Origin: Leptospira ellinghausenii
GTDB lineage: Bacteria; Spirochaetota; Leptospiria; Leptospirales; Leptospiraceae
NCBI RefSeq assembly: GCF_003114815.1
Contig: NZ_BFAZ01000009.1
Span: 248,001 to 312,000 of the forward strand
Direction of reading: 5' to 3'
Length of the DNA stretch: 64,000 bases
In this document: positions 39,054 through 49,505 of the stretch, in pieces
Position numbering within the stretch: position 1 is the stretch's first letter
Layout: each line of letters starts with the position of its first letter
Made by a program: the position numbers and the translations under genes
The notes under the pieces: model-generated
The model's database searches: none
Seen by the model: the letters and a program-made list of their open reading frames with translations, nothing else
Told to the model about the DNA's origin: nothing

Positions 39054-40148
39054 ATGGATTTGATGCAGGCTTTTTTGGTTTTAGCAAACGGAACGGTCAT
39101 GAAAGGCCGATCCTTCGGTGCAAATAAGAATTCGATCGGCGAGGTAGTGTTTAATACCTCCATGGCGGGCTATCAGGAAATTCTAACTGACCCTTCCTAC
39201 AAAGGTCAACTTGTCACACTTACCTACCCTATGATTGGGAACTACGGAATTAACCCAGACGACATGGAATCAGATCGAATCCAAGCTTCTGGTCTCATTG
39301 TCAAAGAGTATGTCAAACGACCTTCCAATTTCCAATCCAAAGAAACACTCAGTGATTTTTTAATCCGATTTGGAGTGCCTGCCATCGAAGGGATTGACAC
39401 CCGCAAACTAACGCGCATTATTCGCAATTCAGGTGCCATGAACTGTGGTATTTTTATCAGTGAAACGTATGAAGATTCCTTTTTAGAAGCTGTCAAAAAT
39501 GCTCCGAGTATGGAAGGCCAAGACCTTGCTCAAGTGGTAACATGTGAAAAACCGTATGTATTTGGTGCACATTCTCCAAGCAAATTCAAACTAGCAGTTT
39601 ATGATTTCGGAATCAAACGTAACATCTTACGTTTACTTGATTCCGCTGGGTTTAATGTTCATGTATTCCCTGCCAAAACAAAAGCTGAGGATTTATTGAA
39701 AGATGGTTTTGATGCTTTTTTCTTATCCAATGGCCCGGGTGATCCTGCCCCATTAGATTATGCAATCCAATCAGCAAAAACGATCATGGATGCAAAAAAA
39801 CCATTGTTTGGGATTTGTCTTGGCCACCAAATCATTGGCCTTGCACTGGGAAAAAAGACTTCCAAACTCAAATTTGGTCATAGAGGTGGGAACCACCCTG
39901 TGCGAAATGAAGAAACAGGAAAAATTGAAATCACTTCACAAAACCATGGCTTCCATGTGTTAGGTGAATCTTCTCCGGATATGCCCATCACTCGGATCAA
40001 TCTTTTTGACAATACAGTTGCTGGCCTAAAAACCAAAGGTTTACCTGTTATGGCGGTGCAGTACCACCCAGAAGCTTGCCCTGGTCCCCATGATTCAACT
40101 TACCATTTCCAAGAATTTTATACTATGGTAGAATCCTCAAAATCCTAA
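39054..40148 (+). CDS. carA: carbamoyl-phosphate synthase small subunit
   Basis: CarA hydrolyses glutamine and channels ammonia to CarB for arginine and pyrimidine synthesis. The N-terminal half has [20 protein letters not shown]. The class I amidotransferase domain has [17 protein letters not shown] (catalytic Cys) and [11 protein letters not shown] (His-Glu). Length is 364 aa. ATG at 39054 or 39063 may start it. carB is not adjacent, only a small gene follows. Confidence 0.95.
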   Translation: MDLMQAFLVLANGTVMKGRSFGANKNSIGEVVFNTSMAGYQEILTDPSYKGQLVTLTYPMIGNYGINPDDMESDRIQASGLIVKEYVKRPSNFQSKETLSDFLIRFGVPAIEGIDTRKLTRIIRNSGAMNCGIFISETYEDSFLEAVKNAPSMEGQDLAQVVTCEKPYVFGAHSPSKFKLAVYDFGIKRNILRLLDSAGFNVHVFPAKTKAEDLLKDGFDAFFLSNGPGDPAPLDYAIQSAKTIMDAKKPLFGICLGHQIIGLALGKKTSKLKFGHRGGNHPVRNEETGKIEITSQNHGFHVLGESSPDMPITRINLFDNTVAGLKTKGLPVMAVQYHPEACPGPHDSTYHFQEFYTMVESSKS

Positions 40149-40172
40149 ACTTTGTTAAATTGAGGGGGCACT

Positions 40173-40358
40173 ATGTCATACAAAGAAGATAAAAATTTCT
40201 GGGGAATTCCTTACGGAACTGAAATCTCTGCGGAAGCGTTCGTGAAAGATATTTGGGATCCAAGCACAGAAGAAATTCTTACACCAAAACAATTCCTTGG
40301 CATTGGTTGGGGGATCAACTTACATGCCCTCGGCAGACGAGTTGGTGTGATTAAGTAA
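40173..40358 (+). CDS. 61-residue hypothetical protein
   Basis: This short gene has a strong GAGGGGG ribosome site directly upstream of its ATG and follows carA after 24 bp. The product is soluble and aromatic-rich (DKNFWGIPYGTEISAEAF) with no membrane helix. A small regular motif, WDPSTEEILTPKQFLGIGWG, fills its middle. I cannot assign a function. Its last 39 bp overlap the convergent SGNH-like gene. Confidence 0.7.
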   Translation: MSYKEDKNFWGIPYGTEISAEAFVKDIWDPSTEEILTPKQFLGIGWGINLHALGRRVGVIK

Positions 40359-41363
40359 GCTTTTTTTTAACAAGTTTCCAAAAGCATCTCTACCTTTCTG
40401 GTTGAGGTGCGTTAAATCTGCAAAGTATCCATAGTCTTTTAAAAATACAGATCTAAAATCAAAAACGACCCTACGATTTTTGAAGTGAGTTCTTTCCACC
40501 CAATCAAATAATGAATCCGTAACTCCATTTGCATTCTTATTTACCAAATCCATTTCCATTTGGGGCGAAAAAGGAATTCTAAGAATGACAACATCTAACT
40601 TCTGTTTTTCCCATTCTTTCAATGTTTGGACCCACAATTGAATTGATAACTCTCTTTTCCCAGCAAGGATTGTTGTATTCAAATTTGGGAACTCGTCACC
40701 TTCCATTAAAGTTGGATCATCACTGATTGATTTCCATATCCAAGCACCACTTTTGAGTCGCATACTTTTTTGAATCGCATCAAACTCAAACCTTCTTCTT
40801 GTTAAATCCTCCCTCACAATTGGATCATAAAAAATTCGATTCATATTGGAACTGAGTCCAAAATAAGGAAACATTTGGATGACAAACTTCCAACTTAGAT
40901 CTGCTAGGTTGCTAAAATAAGCCTTCCTTAACAAAGGTTCTGTTATATGATGAAATTCAAAATTGCCAAAAGAATAATACAATTGTTTGTGCGCATCTGT
41001 TATGGAATTTTTACTTGTATTGAGAGGAGAGATGTTAACATACACTTTTCTTAGATTGGGAAGTTTATCGGCTATGCTAAGAGTATCAGACAAAATACCT
41101 TCTGGTTGTTGGCTTGGTTTTGGTAAGAATAAAACTTCGTCTAATTGCACAGATTCAATCTCTGCAATTGTTTCTGGTAAAATTCCACTTACAATCTGAC
41201 TATCACCTAAAACTAATATTTTTGTTTTTGGATTCCAGTTTCGGTCCTTTGCAAAGTACCAGTAGATGGATGTTGTATCACAATAAGGAACTAAAAACTT
41301 CCATGTAAAATGCATCAGTAAGGAAATACCAAATAAGAGAAGGATTAAAAATCGAAGTTTCAT
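40320..41363 (-). CDS. SGNH-like membrane-anchored protein, MBOAT partner
   Basis: From ATG 41363 (347 aa) a single N-terminal transmembrane helix (about 5-25) precedes a periplasmic domain. ILVLGDSQIVSGILPE matches the G-D-S nucleophile block, and a C-terminal FADLTHLNQKGRDAF supplies the D-x-x-H pair, as in DltD/AlgJ/AlgX-type acyltransferase partners. It follows the MBOAT gene after 34 bp. The expected role is transfer of an acyl group, passed through the membrane by the MBOAT protein, to a surface glycan. The target is unknown. Confidence 0.75.
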   Translation of the reverse strand: MKLRFLILLLFGISLLMHFTWKFLVPYCDTTSIYWYFAKDRNWNPKTKILVLGDSQIVSGILPETIAEIESVQLDEVLFLPKPSQQPEGILSDTLSIADKLPNLRKVYVNISPLNTSKNSITDAHKQLYYSFGNFEFHHITEPLLRKAYFSNLADLSWKFVIQMFPYFGLSSNMNRIFYDPIVREDLTRRRFEFDAIQKSMRLKSGAWIWKSISDDPTLMEGDEFPNLNTTILAGKRELSIQLWVQTLKEWEKQKLDVVILRIPFSPQMEMDLVNKNANGVTDSLFDWVERTHFKNRRVVFDFRSVFLKDYGYFADLTHLNQKGRDAFGNLLKKSLLNHTNSSAEGM

Positions 41364-41397
41364 TGGATAATTTTCTAAAGAGTGTGATATAGTCCGT

Positions 41398-42795
41398 TTA
41401 AAATTGAAAATAGAAAAAATCTTCTTTTGCAAAAGGTGAAACTATCGAAAACCAACAGAATCCAATCACAAACAAAAAACCAAATACATATGGTTTTTCA
41501 TTCACAAAAAAACTAGGTCTTTCCGTTCCCTTCCACTCTTGCCAAACATCAAATAAAACTAAAGGTAAGATGATAAAAATGAGTGAATACGGAACGAAGG
41601 AAGGATGTGGTATGTGTTGTAAGTTTTTAATAATGATTAATGATTCGGAAGGCGAATTGATACGAAATAAAAGAAGGCCCAATGAAAAACTATAAAAAGT
41701 AAAAAGAATACCCAAGACTTTTAAGAATGGATTTTGGAATTGAGTGAAACCAAGATGTTTCAGAATTCGATATAGGATCAGACAAATTCCTAAATACAAT
41801 CCCCAAATGATAAAACCGTATCCGGCCCCATGCCAGATCCCAGTAAGAAACCAAACCAATAATAAATTGGAATTCTCTCTGAAAAATCCATGCCGATTTC
41901 CACCTAACTTAATATAAACGTAATCACGTAACCATGTTGAGAGAGAAATATGCCACTTTGACCAAAATTCAGATGGGTTGGATGAAAAGAATGGTCTCTT
42001 AAAATTATTCATGAGCTCAAAACCTAACATTTCAGCAAGGCCCATGGCACATAACGAATAACCAAAAAAATCTGCATACACTTGGAATGCTATGCTTGGT
42101 GCGACAATCCATAAGATACCAGGCTCTAAAGAATCAAAGGAATTTGCCATAGTTCCCACATAACGAGACAAAGGATCAGCAATGCTTGATTTGATAAAAA
42201 CTCCGAAACAAAATAGAGAAAGACCATTCCAAATTTTTTCTTTTGAAATAAATCTTTCAGATTCAAATTGTGGGATTAAATTGCCCGGTCTCTCAATAGG
42301 TCCAAGTAATAATAATGGGAAAAATAAATCATACAAAACAAAAGTAAAAAAGTTTTTACATACTTTGATTCTATTATCATACACTTCGATCAAATAACTG
42401 ATGTTATGGAAAGTATAAAAAGAGATCCCAATTGGCAATAATAGATTTGGTTTCCAAAGAGGAGATTGTCCTCCAAATTCAACTTGCAGATCAGAAAAGA
42501 TTCCCCATACAAACAAAAAATACTTAAAAACTCCCAAATACAGGACATTGGCGACAATTCCAAATACAAAGATTCGCTTACGAAGTTTCGATACATTTGA
42601 ATCAATGAGAATACCAATTAAAAAATTGAAAATGATAGAAAGTATAAGTAAGAGTGTTCCTTCTATCCCCCACTGTGAATAAAAGTACAATCCAAAAATG
42701 ATTAATATCGTTTTGCGAATAGTGAAGGTAGAATAAAAATAAATGATGTAAAAAAGAGAAAAGTGTAAAACAAAAGTGAGTGAGTTAAATAACAC
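41398..42795 (-). CDS. MBOAT O-acyltransferase (AlgI/PatA-like)
   Basis: This 465-residue polytopic protein belongs to the membrane-bound O-acyltransferase family. FWSKWHISLSTWLRDYVYI with KLGGNR, and LTGIWHGAGYGFIIWG with the catalytic His, are the AlgI/DltB signatures. It would move acyl groups from the cytosol to the periplasm for surface polysaccharide or peptidoglycan acylation. Nine bases separate it from the upstream GAF gene, and the SGNH-like partner follows. Confidence 0.93.
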   Translation of the reverse strand: MLFNSLTFVLHFSLFYIIYFYSTFTIRKTILIIFGLYFYSQWGIEGTLLLILSIIFNFLIGILIDSNVSKLRKRIFVFGIVANVLYLGVFKYFLFVWGIFSDLQVEFGGQSPLWKPNLLLPIGISFYTFHNISYLIEVYDNRIKVCKNFFTFVLYDLFFPLLLLGPIERPGNLIPQFESERFISKEKIWNGLSLFCFGVFIKSSIADPLSRYVGTMANSFDSLEPGILWIVAPSIAFQVYADFFGYSLCAMGLAEMLGFELMNNFKRPFFSSNPSEFWSKWHISLSTWLRDYVYIKLGGNRHGFFRENSNLLLVWFLTGIWHGAGYGFIIWGLYLGICLILYRILKHLGFTQFQNPFLKVLGILFTFYSFSLGLLLFRINSPSESLIIIKNLQHIPHPSFVPYSLIFIILPLVLFDVWQEWKGTERPSFFVNEKPYVFGFLFVIGFCWFSIVSPFAKEDFFYFQF

Positions 42796-42804
42796 AAAGG
42801 TAAA

Positions 42805-45021
42805 TTATGCTTCCTCTACCATTTCTAAAAATTGGTTTTTGTCTTTGGTATCATGAGGGTATGCTAAAGTCAAAACTCTGTAACTTGCTCGGAAATTTCC
42901 GATGATTGTTTCTTCTTTTTTAGCAAAGGAAGACTTGATTTTTTTAATCACAACATCGGTTTCTTCTTTGTCTTTCCCATGAAGAACTAAAACAAATTTT
43001 CCTTGTCCTACCCTTGTGAAAAAATCCAATTCACTGATATGATCCATCATCGTTTTTCGTAGAGTATCTGCGTATCTTGCAAAAGTACCTGTTCCAACCA
43101 AATGGATCATTCGAGATACGTTTTGAATTTTAAATAAAGAAACAGTAAAAGATGCCTTTAGACTGGATGCTTTTTCCATTTCAGCAAGGATACGAGTTTC
43201 CAATGGATTAAATGGATTACGGAATAGTGCTTCTTTTTCTTGCAAAATGAGTAGGTTAGCAAAAACAGGAGCTGATGTTTCAAGCATCGAAACTGCCACA
43301 TCACGTGTTGTATCAATCCAAGCAGTTCCAGTAGAATGGATGATAACCATGCCAACTAACCAATTCAGGTTGATAATCGGTAGAATTGTAAATTCACTCA
43401 TGATTCCCAATTCGTCATTTGTAAAAATCGATTTGAGTTCCGCATCTTCTCGGAAATTTTCAAGTTTGTATACTCCCGATACATTGGAAACCATACCAAC
43501 AATATCAGAATCCTTACTGAGTCGGAAATCTTTTGTCCTTTCAGGTAAAATAAAATTGGATCCAAAAACAATATAATCGGATCTAGTCTCAGAATCTAAT
43601 ACCAAGAAAGAGAACTGCTTAACACCCAATTTGTTTTTGATATTATCGATTAAAAAATCGTAAGCTTCATCCATTTTGCGTACTTTCGAAAAATCCCTCG
43701 CAAACTGGAGAACCGATTCATTGATTTCTATCACTTCTTTTGCATGTACTAATTCTTCATTAATCGATTCAAATTCGGATACTCTCTCAAATACTGATCC
43801 CGCAATATCACCAACAATTTTTGCAAATTCTAAATCATCTGTGATATACTCTTCACCATTGATGAGTTTCCCAAGTGATAATACTCCGAAACATTTTTCA
43901 CCATGTCGAATCGGGACAAGAATCTCTGAACCCATTTCATTTAATAAGTTTAATTCTCGATTTGGCAATCTTGAAGATTTAAATTCTCCGGCATAAATGA
44001 CAGTTTCCGAGTCAGAAATCCTAGCATAAATTTCATCTCCTGGAGAGAGATACCAAGCATCTTTTGAAGTGATCCCTTGCGCAGCGACCGCTTCCCATTT
44101 TGTATTTTTAGGATTTGTTGAAGTTAAGATGACTACGGAGTGACAACCTACTTGTCCAATTAAACTGTAGACTAAATTATCAAAAAAATCTGAAAATTCT
44201 TTTGAAGAAGCAATTTCTTTTGTGATCTCAAAGATTGCTTGGTAATTCTCAATTCTTTTTTTGGAAGCCAAATGATATGCCATTGGTGCCGTTCCAAAAT
44301 CAGATTCATCATCGAATAATACTTCTTCACCGATTGGAGCTGGATCTTCTTTAGCTGGTCGTAATGGTTGTTTTGAGGCTTCTTTTTTTGCCTCATTTTC
44401 CCATTCATCAAAAAGATTCACTTCGGGTAGAGGTGCATCAGGCACATTTAAATCATCATGATAATCACGATCAATCAAATCGTCACCTAACCCAGGTTCT
44501 TCCTCGCTGTTTGGTCGTGCTGATGGTTCTTGCAATTCTTCAGTTTCTGGAATTTCGGTTTCATGATTCGAATCATGATCTGGTTCTAATTCAGAATCTA
44601 AATCTGGATCTGATGCAACTGGTTCATATGGATTTGATTCTTCATGTAAAGAATCCAAATCATCTTCTAAATTTGAAATTGGATTTTCTCTCCAATCCTC
44701 GTGGCTTTCACTTAAATCACCAAAATCTGAATCTGTAAGTTCAGGAATATCACTTAAGTCAAATTCTTCTTCCCCATCTGGACTTGGTAAATCACCAATT
44801 TCAGTCGCAAGTGAATCTGAGATTGCCTCATCTAACCAATCTGAGTCGGTGTCAGAAACAGGAATGGATTCGGAAACATTTTGACTTAGAGAAGGATCTT
44901 CTTCTCGAAAATGTTCCGCTTTTTTTAGTAAGGATGGAGTGTCTTTTTTTGAAGAAGGAGTTTGGGTTACTTTTGTTTCCGAAGTTTTTTTAATCTCTTC
45001 GGCACGATCAAGAAGTCCCAC
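42805..45021 (-). CDS. acidic GAF-GAF protein with degenerate GGDEF domain
   Basis: The first ~235 residues are very acidic and probably disordered. Two GAF-type sensor domains follow (about 255-410 and 440-595; e.g. LVPIRHGEKCFGVLSLGKLI). The last ~130 residues have the diguanylate-cyclase layout, but the active-site loop reads R-V-G-Q-G-K-F instead of GGDEF. It is therefore predicted to be catalytically inactive and may bind or signal by contact. It starts one base after the acidic repeat gene, implying a shared function. Confidence 0.75.
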   Translation of the reverse strand: MGLLDRAEEIKKTSETKVTQTPSSKKDTPSLLKKAEHFREEDPSLSQNVSESIPVSDTDSDWLDEAISDSLATEIGDLPSPDGEEEFDLSDIPELTDSDFGDLSESHEDWRENPISNLEDDLDSLHEESNPYEPVASDPDLDSELEPDHDSNHETEIPETEELQEPSARPNSEEEPGLGDDLIDRDYHDDLNVPDAPLPEVNLFDEWENEAKKEASKQPLRPAKEDPAPIGEEVLFDDESDFGTAPMAYHLASKKRIENYQAIFEITKEIASSKEFSDFFDNLVYSLIGQVGCHSVVILTSTNPKNTKWEAVAAQGITSKDAWYLSPGDEIYARISDSETVIYAGEFKSSRLPNRELNLLNEMGSEILVPIRHGEKCFGVLSLGKLINGEEYITDDLEFAKIVGDIAGSVFERVSEFESINEELVHAKEVIEINESVLQFARDFSKVRKMDEAYDFLIDNIKNKLGVKQFSFLVLDSETRSDYIVFGSNFILPERTKDFRLSKDSDIVGMVSNVSGVYKLENFREDAELKSIFTNDELGIMSEFTILPIINLNWLVGMVIIHSTGTAWIDTTRDVAVSMLETSAPVFANLLILQEKEALFRNPFNPLETRILAEMEKASSLKASFTVSLFKIQNVSRMIHLVGTGTFARYADTLRKTMMDHISELDFFTRVGQGKFVLVLHGKDKEETDVVIKKIKSSFAKKEETIIGNFRASYRVLTLAYPHDTKDKNQFLEMVEEA

Positions 45022-45022
45022 T

Positions 45023-47338
45023 TTATAACTCCAGTTCTTTCATCATTTTTTTGTATAACTCAAAGTATTGTGACTTAGAGAATTCTCGAATGACTTCATC
45101 AGGTAAATTCCCAAGTAAGTTATCTAGGTAACCGAGAACTTTTTTACGATCACCAACTGATAAATGATCACCTCCCGCTTCTGCAAATGCATCTTCCGAT
45201 TCTTTGTTGGCTGCAGGTGCAGATACGTCAGATTTACGTAATTCTTCCAAAGGAGAGAGTTTTCCCTCCATAGCATACTCATCTAAATCAACCTCAAATT
45301 CTTCCGAATCATCTGAAGCAAGAGTTGGAGTTCTTACTTCTTGGGAGAGATCATGAGTTAGGTCAAAACTATCATCGATGGTAACGTCAGAAGAAAGATC
45401 ACCAAAATCAGATTCTCCTTCATGTTCCACTAAGTCGATGTCTTCTATCGGTTCTAAGTCAAATTCTGAAGTAGAAGTTTCTTCTGTTGGTTCTAAATTG
45501 AAATCAGCTATCGGTTCTTCATCAATTTGTTCAGAAAGAGTAAACTCCTCCTCTTCAGGTAAATTGGCAATGTCTTCCAATCCTTCCCCTGGAAGTTCCT
45601 CACCGAGGATTGCATCTAAACTTTCTGGAGAAAGTGTGACGTCTTCTTGTTCGATTTCTGCTTCGAGATCAGGTGCACCACCATGGGTAGAAGAATCATC
45701 TTCTTCTTCAGTCGCTGTAATGTTCTCTAACTCTTCCATTGAAAGTGCAATGGATTCGTCTTCTTCCACTTCTGCCAATAGGTCAGATTTAGGTGTTAGG
45801 TCTTCTTCGTATGGAAGTGGAGCGCGGTCTAAACTATCTACTAATTCTTCGTCTGAAACTTCTTCAGCCTCAGCTGCAATGGAATCAAGTTCTTCTAAAG
45901 AAAGTGCAATTGGTCCTTCCTCTTCTTCTTCCGAAGAAGATTCAAATCCTTCCATTTCCCCTTCCAATCCTTCAACAGATGGTTCGGAAATATCAGATTC
46001 AGGTTCGCCAAAATCAAATCCAAAATCATCACCTAAATCAGTATCCAATTCATGATGCTCTTCATCAGATTCATCTTCATCAATTGGATCATTGGCGATG
46101 ATACTTCCAAGTTCGTCTGCACTTAATGTGATGGATTCATCTTCTATTTCTTCACTGAGCAGATCAGAACTTGTATCTTCCATATCTTCTGCAATTGCTT
46201 CACCTGAGATATTTTCCAATTCCTCTAAAGAAAGAGTAAGTGGACCGTCTTCTTCTTCTGATGTGGTTTCATCATTTTCAGCAGGCTCAAACTCACCACC
46301 TAACAGATCAAAACCACTCTCCTCGTCTGTAAAACTTGGTAAATCTTCGTGATCATCAGTAGCTAAAAACTCTTCTTCGGAAGCTAATGTTTCTTCTAAA
46401 CTTGCTTCGCCGCCAGCACCGAGTATGCTACCTAGTTCTTCATCTGATAGAGTAAGATTTTCATCTTCTTTGTTATGCCCGAATAATTCTTCTTCTTCTG
46501 GGTCAACGAGTGATGTGAAACTAGTTTCTTCGTCTCCGCCAGGTCCCAAATCGTCTTGAGGGACAAATGTTTCTTCATTGTCGTAGTCTGTTAAATCAAA
46601 TTGAGGTTTGCCTTCTTCGTCAAAGGCAAGTGTTGTATCAATCTCTGAATCATCTAAATCAAGATCTAAATCTGAGTGTTCATCGATGAGTGTATTTTCT
46701 GCGTCAAAATTGTCTTGGAAGTTTTGATCACGATTTGGTAATCCAGAATGTTCTTCTTCTGGAAGAGAACCTGTGATGTTTTCCAATTCTTCTAATGAAA
46801 GAGATATTGGACCATCTTCTTCTTCGTCATGTGAAGTAGGTTGTTTTTTGGAAGTTAAAATTCCATCTTCACCATTTAAAATAGATTCAATCTCTTTATC
46901 GAGATCTATTAAATCATCATCAAATTCTAATTCTAAATCTTCATCATCCAAATCAATGGATTGCTTTTTTTGTGAATTTGTTGGTTGTTTAGGATGATTG
47001 TCTTTTTCGGATTCTTCTTCGTAATCTGAAAAATCTGCATGTATGTCTTCATCATGCAAAATGGGATCTTCTTCCCCGAGTAAATTTAAGTCAGAGTCTA
47101 AATCAATATCAAGTATATCATCATAATCATCAGATGAAGCAACTAAATCAGAAATTGATTCATCTTCATCGTCAAAAGCGGAAATATCATCTAAGTTTGG
47201 TGCTTCAATTCCTGGTGATACATCTAAATCATCTTCACCAATATCAAAATCATCCAAATCTAATGAAAACGAGTCTTCATCGAGTATAGGTTCGATGTTT
47301 TCTAGATCTTCGTTTTGATTCTGTTCTTGATCCGCCAT
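45023..47338 (-). CDS. 771-residue acidic repeat protein with seven EIDALL-like motifs
   Basis: The protein is extremely rich in Asp, Glu and Ser, without a signal peptide or membrane helix, and is probably disordered. Seven short motifs of the form x-x-L-S-x-E-E-L-x-x-I occur at residues 176-189, 293-307, 365-378, 401-414, 475-488, 528-541 and 566-579 (for example GPISLSLEELENI and ENLTLSDEELGSILG). The last 45 residues form a folded-looking tail (GDRKKVLGYLDNLLGNLPDE, then VIREFSKSQYFELYKKMMKE). I do not know its function; a scaffold that binds several copies of one partner is my inference. Confidence 0.75.
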   Translation of the reverse strand: MADQEQNQNEDLENIEPILDEDSFSLDLDDFDIGEDDLDVSPGIEAPNLDDISAFDDEDESISDLVASSDDYDDILDIDLDSDLNLLGEEDPILHDEDIHADFSDYEEESEKDNHPKQPTNSQKKQSIDLDDEDLELEFDDDLIDLDKEIESILNGEDGILTSKKQPTSHDEEEDGPISLSLEELENITGSLPEEEHSGLPNRDQNFQDNFDAENTLIDEHSDLDLDLDDSEIDTTLAFDEEGKPQFDLTDYDNEETFVPQDDLGPGGDEETSFTSLVDPEEEELFGHNKEDENLTLSDEELGSILGAGGEASLEETLASEEEFLATDDHEDLPSFTDEESGFDLLGGEFEPAENDETTSEEEDGPLTLSLEELENISGEAIAEDMEDTSSDLLSEEIEDESITLSADELGSIIANDPIDEDESDEEHHELDTDLGDDFGFDFGEPESDISEPSVEGLEGEMEGFESSSEEEEEGPIALSLEELDSIAAEAEEVSDEELVDSLDRAPLPYEEDLTPKSDLLAEVEEDESIALSMEELENITATEEEDDSSTHGGAPDLEAEIEQEDVTLSPESLDAILGEELPGEGLEDIANLPEEEEFTLSEQIDEEPIADFNLEPTEETSTSEFDLEPIEDIDLVEHEGESDFGDLSSDVTIDDSFDLTHDLSQEVRTPTLASDDSEEFEVDLDEYAMEGKLSPLEELRKSDVSAPAANKESEDAFAEAGGDHLSVGDRKKVLGYLDNLLGNLPDEVIREFSKSQYFELYKKMMKELEL
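45602..46813 (-). repeat. array of seven short acidic-amphipathic motifs in the protein
   Basis: This span encloses residues 176-579 of the acidic protein. The motif core L-S-[L/D/A/M/P]-E-E-L-[E/D/G]-[N/S]-I is conserved while the DNA is not, so selection acts on the peptide. Spacing is irregular (about 36 to 117 residues). Confidence 0.7.
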
Positions 47339-47347
47339 TCGCCTCGA

Positions 47348-47644
47348 TTACCGTTTTCCCAATTTTAGTATCTGGCCATCCTCTAACGGTTGTTCCAAGA
47401 TACTGTCCTCCAGTTTGATTTGCGCCCCTGGTAATGTTCCACCAGCGATCCCTATTAAATCGTTTCCATTAGAACCTGCATCTAGTGTATAAATTCCGGG
47501 ATTCACTACGGGTCCCTCAATTTTAACACGGATTGGTGCTTCCGAATAGATTCTTTTTCGCAAATCAGGGTTTTCCTTTAAGATTACCAATCCAGACAAT
47601 ATTACAATAAAGAATACCATTCGTCTGAGCCAGATTGGATTCAA
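47348..47644 (-). CDS. membrane-anchored SLBB-domain protein
   Basis: A single N-terminal transmembrane helix (about residues 8-22) precedes an SLBB-type beta-grasp domain: IRVKIEGPVVNPGIYTLDAG, then LIGIAGGTLPGAQ, as seen in ComEA and polysaccharide-export proteins. It has no helix-hairpin-helix part, so it is not a full ComEA. The start is TTG at 47644 with GAGGGGG seven bases upstream; that ribosome site can pair with a C-run just after atpC. It might bind glycan or DNA outside the membrane. Confidence 0.7.
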   Translation of the reverse strand: MNPIWLRRMVFFIVILSGLVILKENPDLRKRIYSEAPIRVKIEGPVVNPGIYTLDAGSNGNDLIGIAGGTLPGAQIKLEDSILEQPLEDGQILKLGKR

Positions 47645-47651
47645 AGGAAAT

Positions 47652-47684
47652 CCCCCTCTGGTTTATTTTCGGCAAGAAGGGGGG
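47652..47684 (-). promoter_or_regulatory. stem that covers the ribosome site of the SLBB gene
   Basis: On the transcript CCCCCCT just after the atpC stop can pair with AGGGGG, which is the ribosome site of the following TTG-start gene. At least six G-C-rich base pairs enclose a 20-base loop. This could uncouple expression of the downstream genes from the ATP synthase operon. Confidence 0.5.
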
Positions 47685-47691
47685 AAAAAAA

Positions 47692-48072
47692 TTAACGTTC
47701 GTGCAGTAAAATGCGAACTTTTGCTTTCTTTAGGAGATTTTCTTTCTCTTTCGAGGTTGGGAGAGATTCTGCTTCTTGTAAGAGCTCGATGGCGTGGTCA
47801 TGAGACAAATCGTCTTCAGAATCCCCACCTTCCGTGAGCACTCGGATTTGGTCATTTCTCACTTCACAAAATCCACCATCAATGGCGATTCGGAATTCTT
47901 TTCCTGCTGTATGCAACTTAATGAGGCCAAAATCGAGTTGTGACACAAGGGTTGCATGCCCAGGTAAAATTCCAAAATAACCCACAGAACCTGGCAGAAT
48001 CACTGATTCTGCCTTGCCCTGGTAAAGGATTTTGTCCGGCGAGATGACTGTTAAAGTCAGTTCTTTACTCAT
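47692..48072 (-). CDS. atpC: ATP synthase F1 subunit epsilon
   Basis: AtpC belongs to the central stalk and can restrain ATP hydrolysis. TVISPDKILYQGKAESVILP and the GILPGHATLVSQL motif identify the N-terminal beta-sandwich. A helical tail (about 90-126) follows. Length is 126 aa. It is the last gene of the operon and starts five bases after atpD; a C-rich and T-rich stretch follows its stop. Confidence 0.95.
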   Translation of the reverse strand: MSKELTLTVISPDKILYQGKAESVILPGSVGYFGILPGHATLVSQLDFGLIKLHTAGKEFRIAIDGGFCEVRNDQIRVLTEGGDSEDDLSHDHAIELLQEAESLPTSKEKENLLKKAKVRILLHER

Positions 48073-48077
48073 CCGAA

Positions 48078-49505
<1,428 letters not shown>

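Noticed and set aside
45378..46101. Long serine-rich open frames on the + strand
   Set aside because: They are the complement of the Glu/Asp-rich codons of the acidic protein (GAA/GAT read as TTC/ATC and TCT-type codons) and have no ribosome site.
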